Below are positions 16,936 to 25,718 of a stretch of DNA of 35,507 nt, piece by piece. A program made the position numbers and the translations under genes. The notes below the pieces were generated by a model. It searched no databases. It was not told where the DNA came from and saw nothing but the letters and a program-made list of their open reading frames with translations. Origin of the DNA: Candidatus Coprocola pullicola (GTDB lineage: Bacteria > Bacillota > Clostridia > Lachnospirales > Anaerotignaceae); assembly GCA_018715395.1 (NCBI GenBank), contig DVLQ01000033.1, positions 1 to 35,507 on the forward strand, written 5' to 3'. The first letter of the stretch is position 1. Each line of letters opens with the position of its first letter.

Positions 16936-17241
16936 ATGAATGTAAAAATTAAAAATCCATCTACAGACAAGTTATTTCGTTATATTTTAGCCATGGAAAC
17001 AATAGAAGAATGTTATCAGTTATTTGAAGATTTATGTACTGTTCACGAAATACATGCTATTGCACAACGCATGGAGGTAGCGGAAATGCTTGACAATAAA
17101 TGTACTTATGTTGAAATTGCGGCAAAAACAGGGGCTTCTACTGCAACCATTAGCCGTGTTAATAGAGCCTTAACATATGGTACAGATGGATATAAATTAG
17201 CTATCGACCGCATAAAAGCACAACAAGAAACTGAACAATAA
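16936..17241 (+). CDS. YerC/YecD-family TrpR-like regulator
   Basis: The protein has 101 residues with ribosome site AGAAGGTG. It is an all-helical TrpR-superfamily protein with an HTH near 55-85 (YVEIAAKTGASTATISRVNRAL), as in the YerC/YecD family. The target and ligand are unknown. It lies directly upstream of pcrA, as in many Firmicutes. A short dyad (TTAGGAAATTTTTCTAA, about 16885-16902) sits before it and could be an operator, but nothing proves this. Confidence 0.88.
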   Translation: MNVKIKNPSTDKLFRYILAMETIEECYQLFEDLCTVHEIHAIAQRMEVAEMLDNKCTYVEIAAKTGASTATISRVNRALTYGTDGYKLAIDRIKAQQETEQ

Positions 17242-17246
17242 GCAGA

Positions 17247-17275
17247 GGGGAGGCTATTCTGCCTTCTCTTTTCTT
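17247..17275 (+). terminator. Terminator or attenuator between the yerC-like gene and pcrA
   Basis: GGGGAGGC (17247-17254) pairs with GCCTTCTC (17261-17268) with two G-T pairs and a 6-nt loop, followed by a T-rich run. It lies 30 bases before pcrA. Confidence 0.6.
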
Positions 17276-17304
17276 TGCTTGAAAAAAGATAGGAGAAAAA
17301 TATT

Positions 17305-19536
17305 ATGGTAAATTTTGAACAATTAAACCCTATGCAGCAACAAGCAGTGTTGCAAAAAGATGGACCTGTGTTAATTTTAGCAGGAGCAGGCTCGGGAAAA
17401 ACCGGTGCATTGACTGTACGTATTGCACATATGCTTCAAGAAGGAATTCGTCCTTGGAATATACTTGCTATTACATTTACAAACAAAGCTGCAAAAGAAA
17501 TGAGAGAAAGAATTAACCAATTGGTAGGAGAAGAAGCAAATGATATTTGGGTTAGTACATTCCATTCTACCTGTGTGAGAATTTTGAGAAGTGAAATTCA
17601 TCATTTGGACTTTGATAATCATTTTTCTATTTATGATGCAGATGACCAAGAAAAATTAATGAGGGAATGTTTTAAAAAATTAAATTTTAGTTTGACAGAT
17701 AAAACTTATTCTGTCAGAAGTGCTATGGCGCGTATCAGCAAGCAAAAAGAAGAATTGGTAAGCTGGCAGGAATATGCTCAAAAAGTAGATAAAAATGATT
17801 TAAGAGAAGTACAAACTGCAAAGGTTTATCAAATTTATCAAACGATGTTAAAAGAAAGCAATGCTCTTGATTTTGATGATTTGATTTATAAAACGGTACT
17901 TTTATTTCGTCAAAATGCTGATGTTTTGGAAAAATATCAAAATCGTTTTCGATACATTATGGTAGATGAATATCAAGATACAAATACATCACAATATATA
18001 TTAATAAAAATGTTAGCACAAAAATATCAAAACCTTTGCGTAGTAGGAGATGATGACCAAAGTATTTATGGCTGGAGAGGAGCAAATATCAGAAATATAT
18101 TAGATTTTGAAAATGATTTTCCCAATACAAAAGTCATCAAACTGGAACAAAATTATCGTTCTACCAAAACAATATTAGAAGCGGCTAATTGTGTTATTCA
18201 TAACAATATAACAAGGAAAGACAAAAAGCTTTGGACAGAAAACGAAAAGGGTAATATTCTTCATGTCTATAAGGCAGAAAATGAATATGATGAAGGTCGA
18301 TTTGTTTCAGAAAGAATTGAAATGTTAAAAAATGAAGGAAAAGGATACCATAACTTTGCTGTACTTTATCGCACTAATGCACAATCTCGTATGATTGAAG
18401 ACCAGTTAGTCAAAAAAAGTATTCCTTACCGTCTTTTTGGAGGAGTACGATTTTATGAAAGAAAAGAAATTAAGGATATTATTTCTTATTTAAAAGTACT
18501 TTCCAATCCATCGGATACCATTGCATTAAGGCGTATTATCAATGTTCCCAAAAGAGGTATTGGAGATACTTCTATTGAAAAAGTAAACACGTTTGCACTT
18601 GAAAGGAATATTCGTTTTTATGAGGCATTAGGTCATTTAGATGAAATACCAGAATTAAAAACAAGAGCAAAAAAGTTTCAGGATTTTTATGATTTTATGC
18701 AACATTTAAAAGAAGATGCAAAAACGCTTTCTATTGTAGAACTGATTGATGCTATTGTAAAACGTTCCGGATATATGCAGTTATTGTTAAATGAAGGAAC
18801 AGAAGAAGCCCTTTCCAGAATTGAAAATATAGATGAATTTATCAATAAAGCTTCAGAATATGAAAAAACAGATCCGGAAGGAGGTCTTTCAGGATTTTTG
18901 GAGGATATTGCACTGGTGGCAGATATTGATAACTATAGTGAAAATGAAGAAAGTGTAGCTTTGATGACATTGCATACTGCAAAGGGATTAGAATTTCCAT
19001 ATGTTTTTATTGTCGGAATGGAAGAGGGTATTTTTCCAAGCTATCGCAGCATTGTATACGGTGGAGAAAAAGAAATTGAAGAAGAACGTCGTCTTTGTTA
19101 TGTAGGTATTACAAGAGCAAGAGAAGAACTATTTTTATCATTTGCAAAAAGCAGAATGCAACATGGTATTACACAATACAATGCGCCTTCACGTTTTTTA
19201 AAAGAAATTCCTCAAGAATTGATTGAAATGCCTGTAAGACCTGTTTCGGAAGCGGCAAAGGAATTTGCTTTGCGTACAAGCATGAAAATAAAACCTACAT
19301 TTACAAAGCCAAATCCTTATGGTATGTCGAAACCAAAAATAGAATTACCCTCACCAAAAGGAGTAACCCTTAATTTTAAAGAAGGAGATAAAGTTCGCGC
19401 TCCAAAATATGGCATTGGTACTGTAAAAACAATTCGTCCTGGTGGCGCGGATTTTGAAGTAGAAGTTTCTTTTGGAGAAAAAGGTACAAAAAAATTTATG
19501 GCCGGACTTTCTAAACTAAAAAAAATTGAAGAATAA
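17305..19536 (+). CDS. pcrA: ATP-dependent DNA helicase PcrA/UvrD
   Basis: The protein has 743 residues, full length for PcrA. It has Q-motif LNPMQQQAV, Walker A AGAGSGKT (26-33), TFTNKAAKEM, DEYQDTN, DDDQSIYGWRGA, QNYRS, TLHTAKGLEF and YVGITRA. The C-terminus has a Tudor-like RNA-polymerase-binding tail (GDKVRAPKYGIGTVKTI). It is a superfamily 1A 3'-5' helicase acting in replication, repair and removal of RecA and stalled polymerase; it is usually essential in Gram-positives. The stop is 12 bases before ligA, so the two form an operon. Its place inside an excisable element is the oddity. Confidence 0.97.
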   Translation: MVNFEQLNPMQQQAVLQKDGPVLILAGAGSGKTGALTVRIAHMLQEGIRPWNILAITFTNKAAKEMRERINQLVGEEANDIWVSTFHSTCVRILRSEIHHLDFDNHFSIYDADDQEKLMRECFKKLNFSLTDKTYSVRSAMARISKQKEELVSWQEYAQKVDKNDLREVQTAKVYQIYQTMLKESNALDFDDLIYKTVLLFRQNADVLEKYQNRFRYIMVDEYQDTNTSQYILIKMLAQKYQNLCVVGDDDQSIYGWRGANIRNILDFENDFPNTKVIKLEQNYRSTKTILEAANCVIHNNITRKDKKLWTENEKGNILHVYKAENEYDEGRFVSERIEMLKNEGKGYHNFAVLYRTNAQSRMIEDQLVKKSIPYRLFGGVRFYERKEIKDIISYLKVLSNPSDTIALRRIINVPKRGIGDTSIEKVNTFALERNIRFYEALGHLDEIPELKTRAKKFQDFYDFMQHLKEDAKTLSIVELIDAIVKRSGYMQLLLNEGTEEALSRIENIDEFINKASEYEKTDPEGGLSGFLEDIALVADIDNYSENEESVALMTLHTAKGLEFPYVFIVGMEEGIFPSYRSIVYGGEKEIEEERRLCYVGITRAREELFLSFAKSRMQHGITQYNAPSRFLKEIPQELIEMPVRPVSEAAKEFALRTSMKIKPTFTKPNPYGMSKPKIELPSPKGVTLNFKEGDKVRAPKYGIGTVKTIRPGGADFEVEVSFGEKGTKKFMAGLSKLKKIEE

Positions 19537-19548
19537 GGAGTTTTTGAA

Positions 19549-21498
19549 ATGGATAGAATGAAAGAACTCATTGAAAAACTAAATCAGGCCTCTTTGGCTT
19601 ATTATCAACAGGACAAAGAAATTATGTCTGACCAAGCCTATGACAAATTATATGATGAACTTTTGGCATTGGAGAAACAAACAGGCATTGTTTTAGCAAA
19701 CAGCCCTACACAAAAAGTAGGTTATACGGTTGTCAGTAATTTAATAAAAATACAGCATGAAGTTCCTATACTTTCATTGGATAAAACAAAAGAAATTGAA
19801 AAACTAAAACATTTTTTAGAAAATCAAAAAGGAATATTATCTTGGAAGCTGGACGGATTAACCATTGTACTCACTTATAAAAATGGAGAATTGGTACAAG
19901 CTGTTACAAGAGGCAACGGCTCTGTTGGAGAAGATGTGACTCACAATGCAAAAGTATTTCAAAATATACCTTTAAAAATTTCTTATAAAGAAGAATTGGT
20001 ATTACGAGGAGAGGGTATTATTTCTTTTAGCGAATTTAAAAGAATCAATGAATCGTTAGAAGAAGGAGAAAGCTATAAAAACCCAAGAAATCTTTGTAGT
20101 GGTACAGTACGTCAGTTAAACAGTGAAATTGCAGCGAAAAGAAATGTACTTTTTTATGCTTTTACATTGGCAAAGGCTGAAGGGATAGATTTTGCAGATT
20201 CAAAAGAAAAACAAATGGATTGGCTTTCTCAAATGGGATTTACTGTAGTAGAACATTATACAGTTACTGCTGATACAGTAGAAGAAAAAGTAAAATTTTT
20301 TCAAAACAAAATTATTGAAAATGATTTTGCCTCAGATGGTCTTGTACTAACTTATGACAGTATTTCATACAGCGAAAGTTTGGGAATCACTTCTAAATTT
20401 CCAAAAGACTCTATCGCATTCAAATGGGCTGATGAAATGGCTGAAACTACATTATTGGAAGTGATTTGGAATACTTCTCGTACGGGGTTAATCAATCCCA
20501 TTGCTGTTTTTGAACCTGTGGAGCTGGAAGGTTCTACTGTCAGTAGAGCAAGTGTTCATAATGTTAGTACACTGGAGGAATTACAGTTAGGTATTGGCGA
20601 CAAAATTAAAGTTTATAAAGCAAATATGATTATTCCTCAGATTGCCGAAAACGTAACAAAAAAAGGAGGGATAGAAATACCAAAACATTGTTTTGTTTGT
20701 GGCGGTGAAACGGAAATCCGTACATTAAAAGAGGGAAAAGCATTATACTGCACAAATCCTAACTGTCAAGCTCAGTTGATTCGTTCTCTAACACATTTTG
20801 TTTCTAGAGATGCTATGAATATAGAAGGACTTTCTGAAGAAACGTTGAAAAAATTTGTAGAAAAAAAATTGATTAAAAATTATACAGATATTTTTGAATT
20901 AGAACAATATGAAAATATAATTAAAGAAATGGAAGGCTTTGGAGAGCGTTCTTATGAAAAACTGATAGAATCTATTTCAAAATCAAAAACAATTGCTCTT
21001 GAAAATTTTATATATGCATTGGGCATTAATCATGTTGGTTTTAGCAATGCAAAATTACTTTGCAAAAATTTTCATTATGATTTAGAAAAAATAAAACAGG
21101 CAGAGAAAGAAGAATTGATTGCCATTGATGGTTTTGGTGAAATCATTGCCCATAGCATTTATCAATATTTTCATGATAAAAAAGATATGGAATTAGTAGA
21201 AAAAGTTCTAAACTACATTACATTTACAGTACCCGATATACCAGAAAACGAAAATCATCTTCCATTAAAGGGACTTCGTTTTGTTGTAACGGGAGATTTA
21301 AACCATTTTTCCAACAGAAAACAATTACAGCAAGAAATTGAAAGTCTTGGAGGAAAAGTTACAGCAAGCGTTACGAAAAAAACCAGCTGTTTAATCAATA
21401 ATGATGTGCTTTCCGAATCTTCTAAAAACAAAAAAGCAAAAGAGTTAGGTGTTGCTATATTAAATGAAGAAGAATTTATAAAAGAATACCTCTCCTAA
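19549..21498 (+). CDS. ligA: NAD-dependent DNA ligase LigA
   Basis: The protein has 649 residues. Domain Ia has YYQQDKEIMSDQAYDKLYDEL. The adenylation domain has catalytic Lys100 (SWKLDG), with TRGNGSVGEDVT. An OB fold follows, then a four-Cys zinc finger (CFVCGG ... CTNPNC), helix-hairpin-helix repeats and a C-terminal BRCT (about 575-649). It differs from the textbook LigA in using WKLDGLTIVL in place of the KIDG-A form, a variant I associate with Lachnospiraceae and relatives. It is essential for Okazaki-fragment joining in most bacteria unless a second ligase exists. It is co-transcribed with pcrA and intact throughout. Confidence 0.96.
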   Translation: MDRMKELIEKLNQASLAYYQQDKEIMSDQAYDKLYDELLALEKQTGIVLANSPTQKVGYTVVSNLIKIQHEVPILSLDKTKEIEKLKHFLENQKGILSWKLDGLTIVLTYKNGELVQAVTRGNGSVGEDVTHNAKVFQNIPLKISYKEELVLRGEGIISFSEFKRINESLEEGESYKNPRNLCSGTVRQLNSEIAAKRNVLFYAFTLAKAEGIDFADSKEKQMDWLSQMGFTVVEHYTVTADTVEEKVKFFQNKIIENDFASDGLVLTYDSISYSESLGITSKFPKDSIAFKWADEMAETTLLEVIWNTSRTGLINPIAVFEPVELEGSTVSRASVHNVSTLEELQLGIGDKIKVYKANMIIPQIAENVTKKGGIEIPKHCFVCGGETEIRTLKEGKALYCTNPNCQAQLIRSLTHFVSRDAMNIEGLSEETLKKFVEKKLIKNYTDIFELEQYENIIKEMEGFGERSYEKLIESISKSKTIALENFIYALGINHVGFSNAKLLCKNFHYDLEKIKQAEKEELIAIDGFGEIIAHSIYQYFHDKKDMELVEKVLNYITFTVPDIPENENHLPLKGLRFVVTGDLNHFSNRKQLQQEIESLGGKVTASVTKKTSCLINNDVLSESSKNKKAKELGVAILNEEEFIKEYLS

Positions 21499-21634
21499 AA
21501 CAGAGATATGATTCATTATTTTTTTAATAAAATATTACAAATAAATTTAATAAAATTTTTGAAACAAAACAAAAAATAGAATGTTTTTTATAAATCGACA
21601 AAAAATAGAAATAATTCCTATTTTTTAAATAATG

Positions 21635-21663
21635 GCAATATGATTTCTATCATTGCTTTTTGT
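21635..21663 (+). terminator. Terminator-like hairpin after ligA
   Basis: GCAA-T-ATGA pairs with TCAT-TTGC around a short loop (21635-21656), followed by TTTTTG. It would end the pcrA-ligA transcript. Confidence 0.5.
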
Positions 21664-21744
21664 CAAAAAATACAGTAAAATAATATCATATTGGTTCTGT
21701 TAACTTAACATGAAAATAAAAATATAGAAATTTGCGAGAAATAT

Positions 21745-21935
21745 ATTTTTGATGCCCGTATTTATCTTTTGCATAATACCCCAAAAAGAATGAGAAAAGT
21801 AATGAGGACAGGAAATAGCCAAATCTTTAAATTTATGCATAGTAACGGCTTCTTTCTGGGAGAACCAGTATTTTAATTAATTTTTATTGTACTTTCAATA
21901 AGAGGCTATTATCTATATCATTTTAACGTAACAGA
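21745..21935 (+). promoter_or_regulatory. Structured leader, possible degenerate c-di-AMP (ydaO-type) riboswitch
   Basis: The 466-bp gap before the secreted-protein gene contains a stretch less AT-rich than its surroundings. AGGAAATAGCC (about 21810-21820) can pair with GGCTTCTTTCT (about 21848-21858). Inside lies a small hairpin, and just after comes CTGGGAGAACCAG. The pieces CCAAATC, TAACGG and GGAGAACCAG recall the first half of the ydaO-yuaA motif, but the expected GGGGTTAATC-like half is absent or decayed. Not firmly identified. Confidence 0.25.
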
Positions 21936-21964
21936 ATCATCATATCACAAAGGAGGGAAAGATA

Positions 21965-22891
21965 ATGAAAAAAATATCTTTTTTCTTATCTATGACATTA
22001 TTAGCGGCGATGATAGGAAATATTGCTGTATATGCTGACACATCTTATACCATTGATACAACAACAATAAACGGTTCTCCGGCCGGTATAAGACAGGTAG
22101 AAATAAAAGATATTATCATTACAGAGCCTACAGCCGGTCTTTTTGAAAAAGATAAAGTGATTTATTTAAAATGTGACCATTTGATATTTGAAGATGGGGC
22201 AACAGCAGAAGTGGTAAAAGGAGATATTCGTATCAAAGAAATAGAAGCAGAAGAAGATATTTTAAAAATAACAATTGAAAAAGCAAGTTCTGAAGCCGCT
22301 GAAATCAAAATTTCTAATATACAGCTTTACTTAGATGGCTCTTTGGCAAACGGAAAATATGATTTAGACTTGATTACAGAAGAAAGCGAAGCATACCCTA
22401 ATAATGCTTTTGGCGGTTTTTATGAACAAAATACACAAAAAGGTGATTTTGCTACATCTTCTATTGCAATAATAGAGAATTTTGTTACTATCAGTACAAC
22501 GCCAAGAGATAAACAACAAACGTCTGTCATCAATACAAGAAGTGTGTCTGTTGCTGTATCAGAATATACTGACTCTGAAAATGCTTATGTTTCTCAAGGG
22601 CATATTATGGTACCACTAAGAGCCATTATAGAAGAACTTTCGGATAAAGCCATTGTAAGGTGGGATGATACTACCAAAACAGTTACTATTGGAATCGGAA
22701 AAAGAACAGGAAGTATGACAGTAGGCAGCAATATACTAAATTTAAATGGTGTAGGTACTCCTATGACTGTTTCTCCTGAAATCAAAGAAGGCAGAGTATT
22801 TGTACCTGTAGAAGATTTGGCTTATCTTTTGGGAATTCATGAAAGTAAAATACAATGGAATCCGGATACAAATACATTAACATTACGATAA
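21965..22891 (+). CDS. Secreted protein with copper amine oxidase N-terminal (stalk) domain
   Basis: The protein has 308 residues with a strong ribosome site (AAAGGAGGGAAA). It has a Sec signal peptide (KK, hydrophobic core, likely cleavage after VYA-D near 24-25). The middle, about 25-190, is a beta-rich region I do not recognise. The last 110 residues form a copper-amine-oxidase-N-like domain: HIMVPLRAIIEELSD, VRWDDTTKTVTI, RVFVPVEDLAYLLG, then IQWNPDTNTLTL. In Clostridia this domain is a surface or wall-associated module, not an oxidase. It has its own long leader and a strong terminator. Confidence 0.85.
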   Translation: MKKISFFLSMTLLAAMIGNIAVYADTSYTIDTTTINGSPAGIRQVEIKDIIITEPTAGLFEKDKVIYLKCDHLIFEDGATAEVVKGDIRIKEIEAEEDILKITIEKASSEAAEIKISNIQLYLDGSLANGKYDLDLITEESEAYPNNAFGGFYEQNTQKGDFATSSIAIIENFVTISTTPRDKQQTSVINTRSVSVAVSEYTDSENAYVSQGHIMVPLRAIIEELSDKAIVRWDDTTKTVTIGIGKRTGSMTVGSNILNLNGVGTPMTVSPEIKEGRVFVPVEDLAYLLGIHESKIQWNPDTNTLTLR

Positions 22892-22897
22892 AATTAT

Positions 22898-22929
22898 AAC
22901 ACTTTAGAAAAAATTTTTTCTAAAGTGTT
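22898..22929. terminator. Perfect 32-bp palindrome, likely bidirectional terminator
   Basis: AACACTTTAGAAAAAA is followed directly by its exact reverse complement. With A and T runs at the centre it works as a terminator mostly on the plus strand, right after the secreted-protein gene. Confidence 0.75.
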
Positions 22930-23010
22930 TCTACTCAAAAAAATTTTTTCCTTAACTGAACCGGTATAAAATTGTGCTTGTAGATAAGAAAAAAGAGGGG
23001 GACATAAAAC

Positions 23011-24096
23011 GTGAGAAAAAAATATGATGATGAAACACTAGAAAAAGTATATTATTACTATAGTTTGGCAGGAAACCGTATGCTCACAGCAGCACAAGCG
23101 GCAGATTGTTTAAACCTTTCTGAATCTAGCTTGTTTCGTGTCATGGCAGATTTTAGAGAAAATATTTCAAAAGAGGCAGAAGAACAATTAATCAAAAAAT
23201 ATCAAGATGTGGATATTCATAGTGTTTTAACTATAAAAGAGCAACCTAAAAATTATTCTACAGAAAAAAATATATTAGAAGACATTGCTATTACATTAGC
23301 CGAAATTTTAGCATCTGTAAATGAATTAAAACAATATATTATGGAAAAAGATAGCTCTGAACATAATATACAGCAAGAAGAATCTTTTTTGAAAGAAGAA
23401 ACAGATGAAATTGAACAACCTGCATGGGAAGAACTGGAAATATATGAACAAGAACAAGAGTCAACTATTAAAGAAAGTACTGAAACACCAAAAAGAAAAC
23501 ATGAAACCATTTGGACAGGTGAAACAGAACCGACTTTAGAAGATTTAGAAAGAGAATTAGAAAAATTAAAAAAAGAAGAAAATATAATTACTGATACAAA
23601 TAAAGAAACAAATATGACAAACCATACTTTAGAAGAAGAAAGTATACAACTGGATGAAACAACTGTAATATGTATTACACAGCTAAATCATATGTGTAAA
23701 GAAATCAATGACTTAGTACCTCGTGAAAGTATGGAAAAAATGTGGAATGATTGGGAAAGAATTTGCAGGGGATATGGAAGTCGTATCAATCCCATTTATC
23801 AAAGAAATTGGAATCAAATCATGAAAAAGACAAAAGAAAATGTTACAGAAAATACCATTAAAAATATTTGCGATGCACAAGCAGAACAAATGAAAAAAGA
23901 ATTAAAAGTTGTTTCTTCTCAAGAAAGAATTAAAGATATCTCTTATACATATTATAATTGGATACGCCAAGTATTTGAAATGTGTTATCTAGTACAAGCA
24001 CCTATGTCCCAAGAAAAAACCAAAACGCTCTATACAAATTATTTAACAATTCTAAAAAATGTATCAAGTGATAAAATTGAACAAATGCATCATTAA
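23011..24096 (+). CDS. Unknown protein with N-terminal HTH-like region
   Basis: The protein has 361 residues with a GTG start after AAAGAGGGGG. I do not recognise the protein. Residues 1-60 look like a helix-turn-helix (LTAAQAADCLNLSESSLFRVMADF). About 85-215 is a very acidic, Glu/Thr-rich spacer with a run of Lys/Glu coiled coil. From about 220 to the end there is a Trp/Tyr/Met-rich helical domain (MWNDWERICRGYG, then YYNWIRQVFEM). It has no signal peptide or membrane segment. The build (DNA-binding head, flexible linker, globular tail) would suit a regulator or a recombination accessory protein. Since it lies in the element it is worth testing as a directionality partner, but that is a guess. 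Confidence 0.7.
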   Translation: MRKKYDDETLEKVYYYYSLAGNRMLTAAQAADCLNLSESSLFRVMADFRENISKEAEEQLIKKYQDVDIHSVLTIKEQPKNYSTEKNILEDIAITLAEILASVNELKQYIMEKDSSEHNIQQEESFLKEETDEIEQPAWEELEIYEQEQESTIKESTETPKRKHETIWTGETEPTLEDLERELEKLKKEENIITDTNKETNMTNHTLEEESIQLDETTVICITQLNHMCKEINDLVPRESMEKMWNDWERICRGYGSRINPIYQRNWNQIMKKTKENVTENTIKNICDAQAEQMKKELKVVSSQERIKDISYTYYNWIRQVFEMCYLVQAPMSQEKTKTLYTNYLTILKNVSSDKIEQMHH

Positions 24097-24123
24097 AAAA
24101 ACCCACTATATGTGGGTTTTTTT
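24095..24123. terminator. Bidirectional terminator between convergent genes
   Basis: ACCCAC (24101-24106) pairs with GTGGGT (24112-24117) around a 5-nt loop, with an A run before and a T run after. It serves the unknown-protein gene (+) and the MATE gene (-). Confidence 0.9.
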
Positions 24124-25501
24124 ATGCTGAAAAAAAAACTTGTTTTTTCCAATATTTTAATTCAAAAATAATCAATATCACTGCTAACAGAAATGTTAAT
24201 CCATCAGCAATAGGTGCTGAAAGCAATGCTCCATCTAATCCATACAATTTTGATAACAATACAGAGATTGGTATTAAAAATACGATTTGTCTAGAAAGAG
24301 AAATTGCAAGAGCTTTAATAGGTTTTCCTATGGCTTGAAAAAAAGAGGCTGTTACAACAGGAATACCATATACTAAAAATGCCATCATATAAAAACGATA
24401 ACAGTGAATTGCAAAAGCAATATAATTTTCTTCATTGTTATTTACAAAAAGACCGGCAATTTGTGCAGGAAACATTTGATAAATAATCCACCAAACTACA
24501 GAAATCACAAATGCTGCTATCACAGCTGTAAAATAGGTTTGTCGAACTCTATGGTATTGCTTTGCCCCATAATTAAAACCATTGATAGGTTGTGTTCCGG
24601 AAGAAACTCCTACAAACATAGCATGTGCAATTTGATACACTTTCATCATAGTACCATAGCAGGAAAGTGCAATATCACTGCCATATATTGTTACAGCGCC
24701 ATAATATCTCATCAAATTATTCATTACAATTTGAACACACGCTGTTGCAATTTGTGTTATAAAACTTGGAAGTCCTAAAGAAAGAATAGAAATGATTGTA
24801 GTAGATTTTAATAGCATATTTTGTTTTTTAAATACAATATTTTGAAATCTTGGTATATAACAAATACAAATAATGCCCGAAACAAATTGCCCCAATATAG
24901 TAGCAATAGCAGCTCCTGTTACTCCCATATCAAAAATAAATATAAAAATAGGGTCTAATATAATATTGATGACAGCGCCTATTATCATTGCTTTCATAGA
25001 ATATTTGGGGTTTCCATCACAACGAATGATTGCTGTAAAAGAAACATTAAACATCATAAAAGGGAGTCCTAATAGTATGATTTTTGTATAATCTATAGCA
25101 GAAGGTAATATTGTTTGCGTTGCTCCACAAAGAAGAAGTAATGGTTTTAAAAATATACTGCTCAATAAAACAATCAATATGCCAAATATAATTAAAATGG
25201 AAAAAGCATTTCCAAAACACTTATCTGCTTGTTCTTGTTCTCTCCTACCAAGACAAAGACTGATGTTAGCCGCACAACCATCTCCTATTAACAATGCTAA
25301 AGCAGTACATACAATAGTAAAGGGAAAAGATATATTTGTAGCCGCAATACCGGTAATACCTACTCCTTGACCTACAAATATTTGGTCTACAATATTATAT
25401 AAATAACTTACCATAAGTGTGAATGTAGTAGGTATTGAAAATTTTAAAAGTAATTTTGGAATACTTTCTGTTGCCAATGGATTTGTTATATTTTTTTCCA
25501 T
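24122..25501 (-). CDS. MATE-family transporter under FMN riboswitch control
   Basis: The protein has 459 residues, about 12 membrane helices in two homologous halves, and the MATE pattern: early PTTFTLMVSYLYNIVDQIFVGQGVG, and GCAANISLCLGRREQEQADKCFG after helix 2. The start follows GAAAGGAAGTG. Classic MATE proteins export drugs by Na+ or H+ antiport. Here the leader holds an FMN riboswitch, and a transporter gene directly behind such a switch is normally for flavin. I therefore infer riboflavin/flavin transport or export of a flavin-like toxic analogue. It reads towards the unknown-protein gene and shares its terminator. The promoter lies just inside attR. Confidence 0.9.
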   Translation of the reverse strand: MEKNITNPLATESIPKLLLKFSIPTTFTLMVSYLYNIVDQIFVGQGVGITGIAATNISFPFTIVCTALALLIGDGCAANISLCLGRREQEQADKCFGNAFSILIIFGILIVLLSSIFLKPLLLLCGATQTILPSAIDYTKIILLGLPFMMFNVSFTAIIRCDGNPKYSMKAMIIGAVINIILDPIFIFIFDMGVTGAAIATILGQFVSGIICICYIPRFQNIVFKKQNMLLKSTTIISILSLGLPSFITQIATACVQIVMNNLMRYYGAVTIYGSDIALSCYGTMMKVYQIAHAMFVGVSSGTQPINGFNYGAKQYHRVRQTYFTAVIAAFVISVVWWIIYQMFPAQIAGLFVNNNEENYIAFAIHCYRFYMMAFLVYGIPVVTASFFQAIGKPIKALAISLSRQIVFLIPISVLLSKLYGLDGALLSAPIADGLTFLLAVILIIFELKYWKKQVFFSA

Positions 25502-25523
25502 AAAAACACTTCCTTTCTTAACA

Positions 25524-25575
25524 ATAAAAAGGAGAAGAAAAAAGAACGATATTATATCGTACAGTTTTCTTCTCC
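25524..25575 (-). terminator. Expression platform of the FMN riboswitch
   Basis: On the minus strand the last bases of the aptamer (GGAGAAGAAAA) can pair with TTTTCTTCTCC, enclosing a small ACGATA...TATCGT hairpin, followed by TTTTTATTG. This is a Rho-independent terminator that competes with the aptamer base stem. It predicts transcriptional control, although the standard FMN polarity should be tested. Confidence 0.7.
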
Positions 25576-25672
25576 CATCCAGACTTTACTGTCGGCTTCG
25601 GATTGAACCGAATTGTGCATAAACGCTAGCGGGCTATTACCGCCGGTAGGATATTTCCCATTTCTGAAGAAA
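25565..25672 (-). ncRNA. FMN riboswitch (RFN element)
   Basis: The minus-strand sequence shows the RFN conserved boxes in order: CCTACCGGCGGTAATAGCCC, a GCTAGCG-type loop, then ATTCGGTTCAATCCG, AGCCGACAGTAAAGTC and TGGATGGGAGAAGA. The pairing arms at both ends fit a closed six-stem junction. One weaker spot is GGGAAATATCC in place of the usual GGTGAAATTCC. It lies in the leader of the MATE gene. Confidence 0.95.
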
Positions 25673-25686
25673 ATAGATATGTTTTT

Positions 25687-25716
25687 AGTATAATACAAAA
25701 TTTGTGGTTTTGTCAA
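25687..25716 (-). promoter_or_regulatory. Promoter of the riboswitch-MATE unit, abutting attR
   Basis: Minus strand: TTGACA (25716-25711), 17-base spacer, TTATAC (25693-25688), or TATACT one base on with spacer 18. The -35 box lies two bases from the recombinase arm site (25719-25738), so recombinase binding could repress it. Confidence 0.75.
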
Positions 25717-25718
25717 AT

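Noticed and set aside
21780-21870. c-di-GMP-I (GEMM) riboswitch
   Set aside because: The conserved GEMM core and tetraloop-receptor helices are not present.
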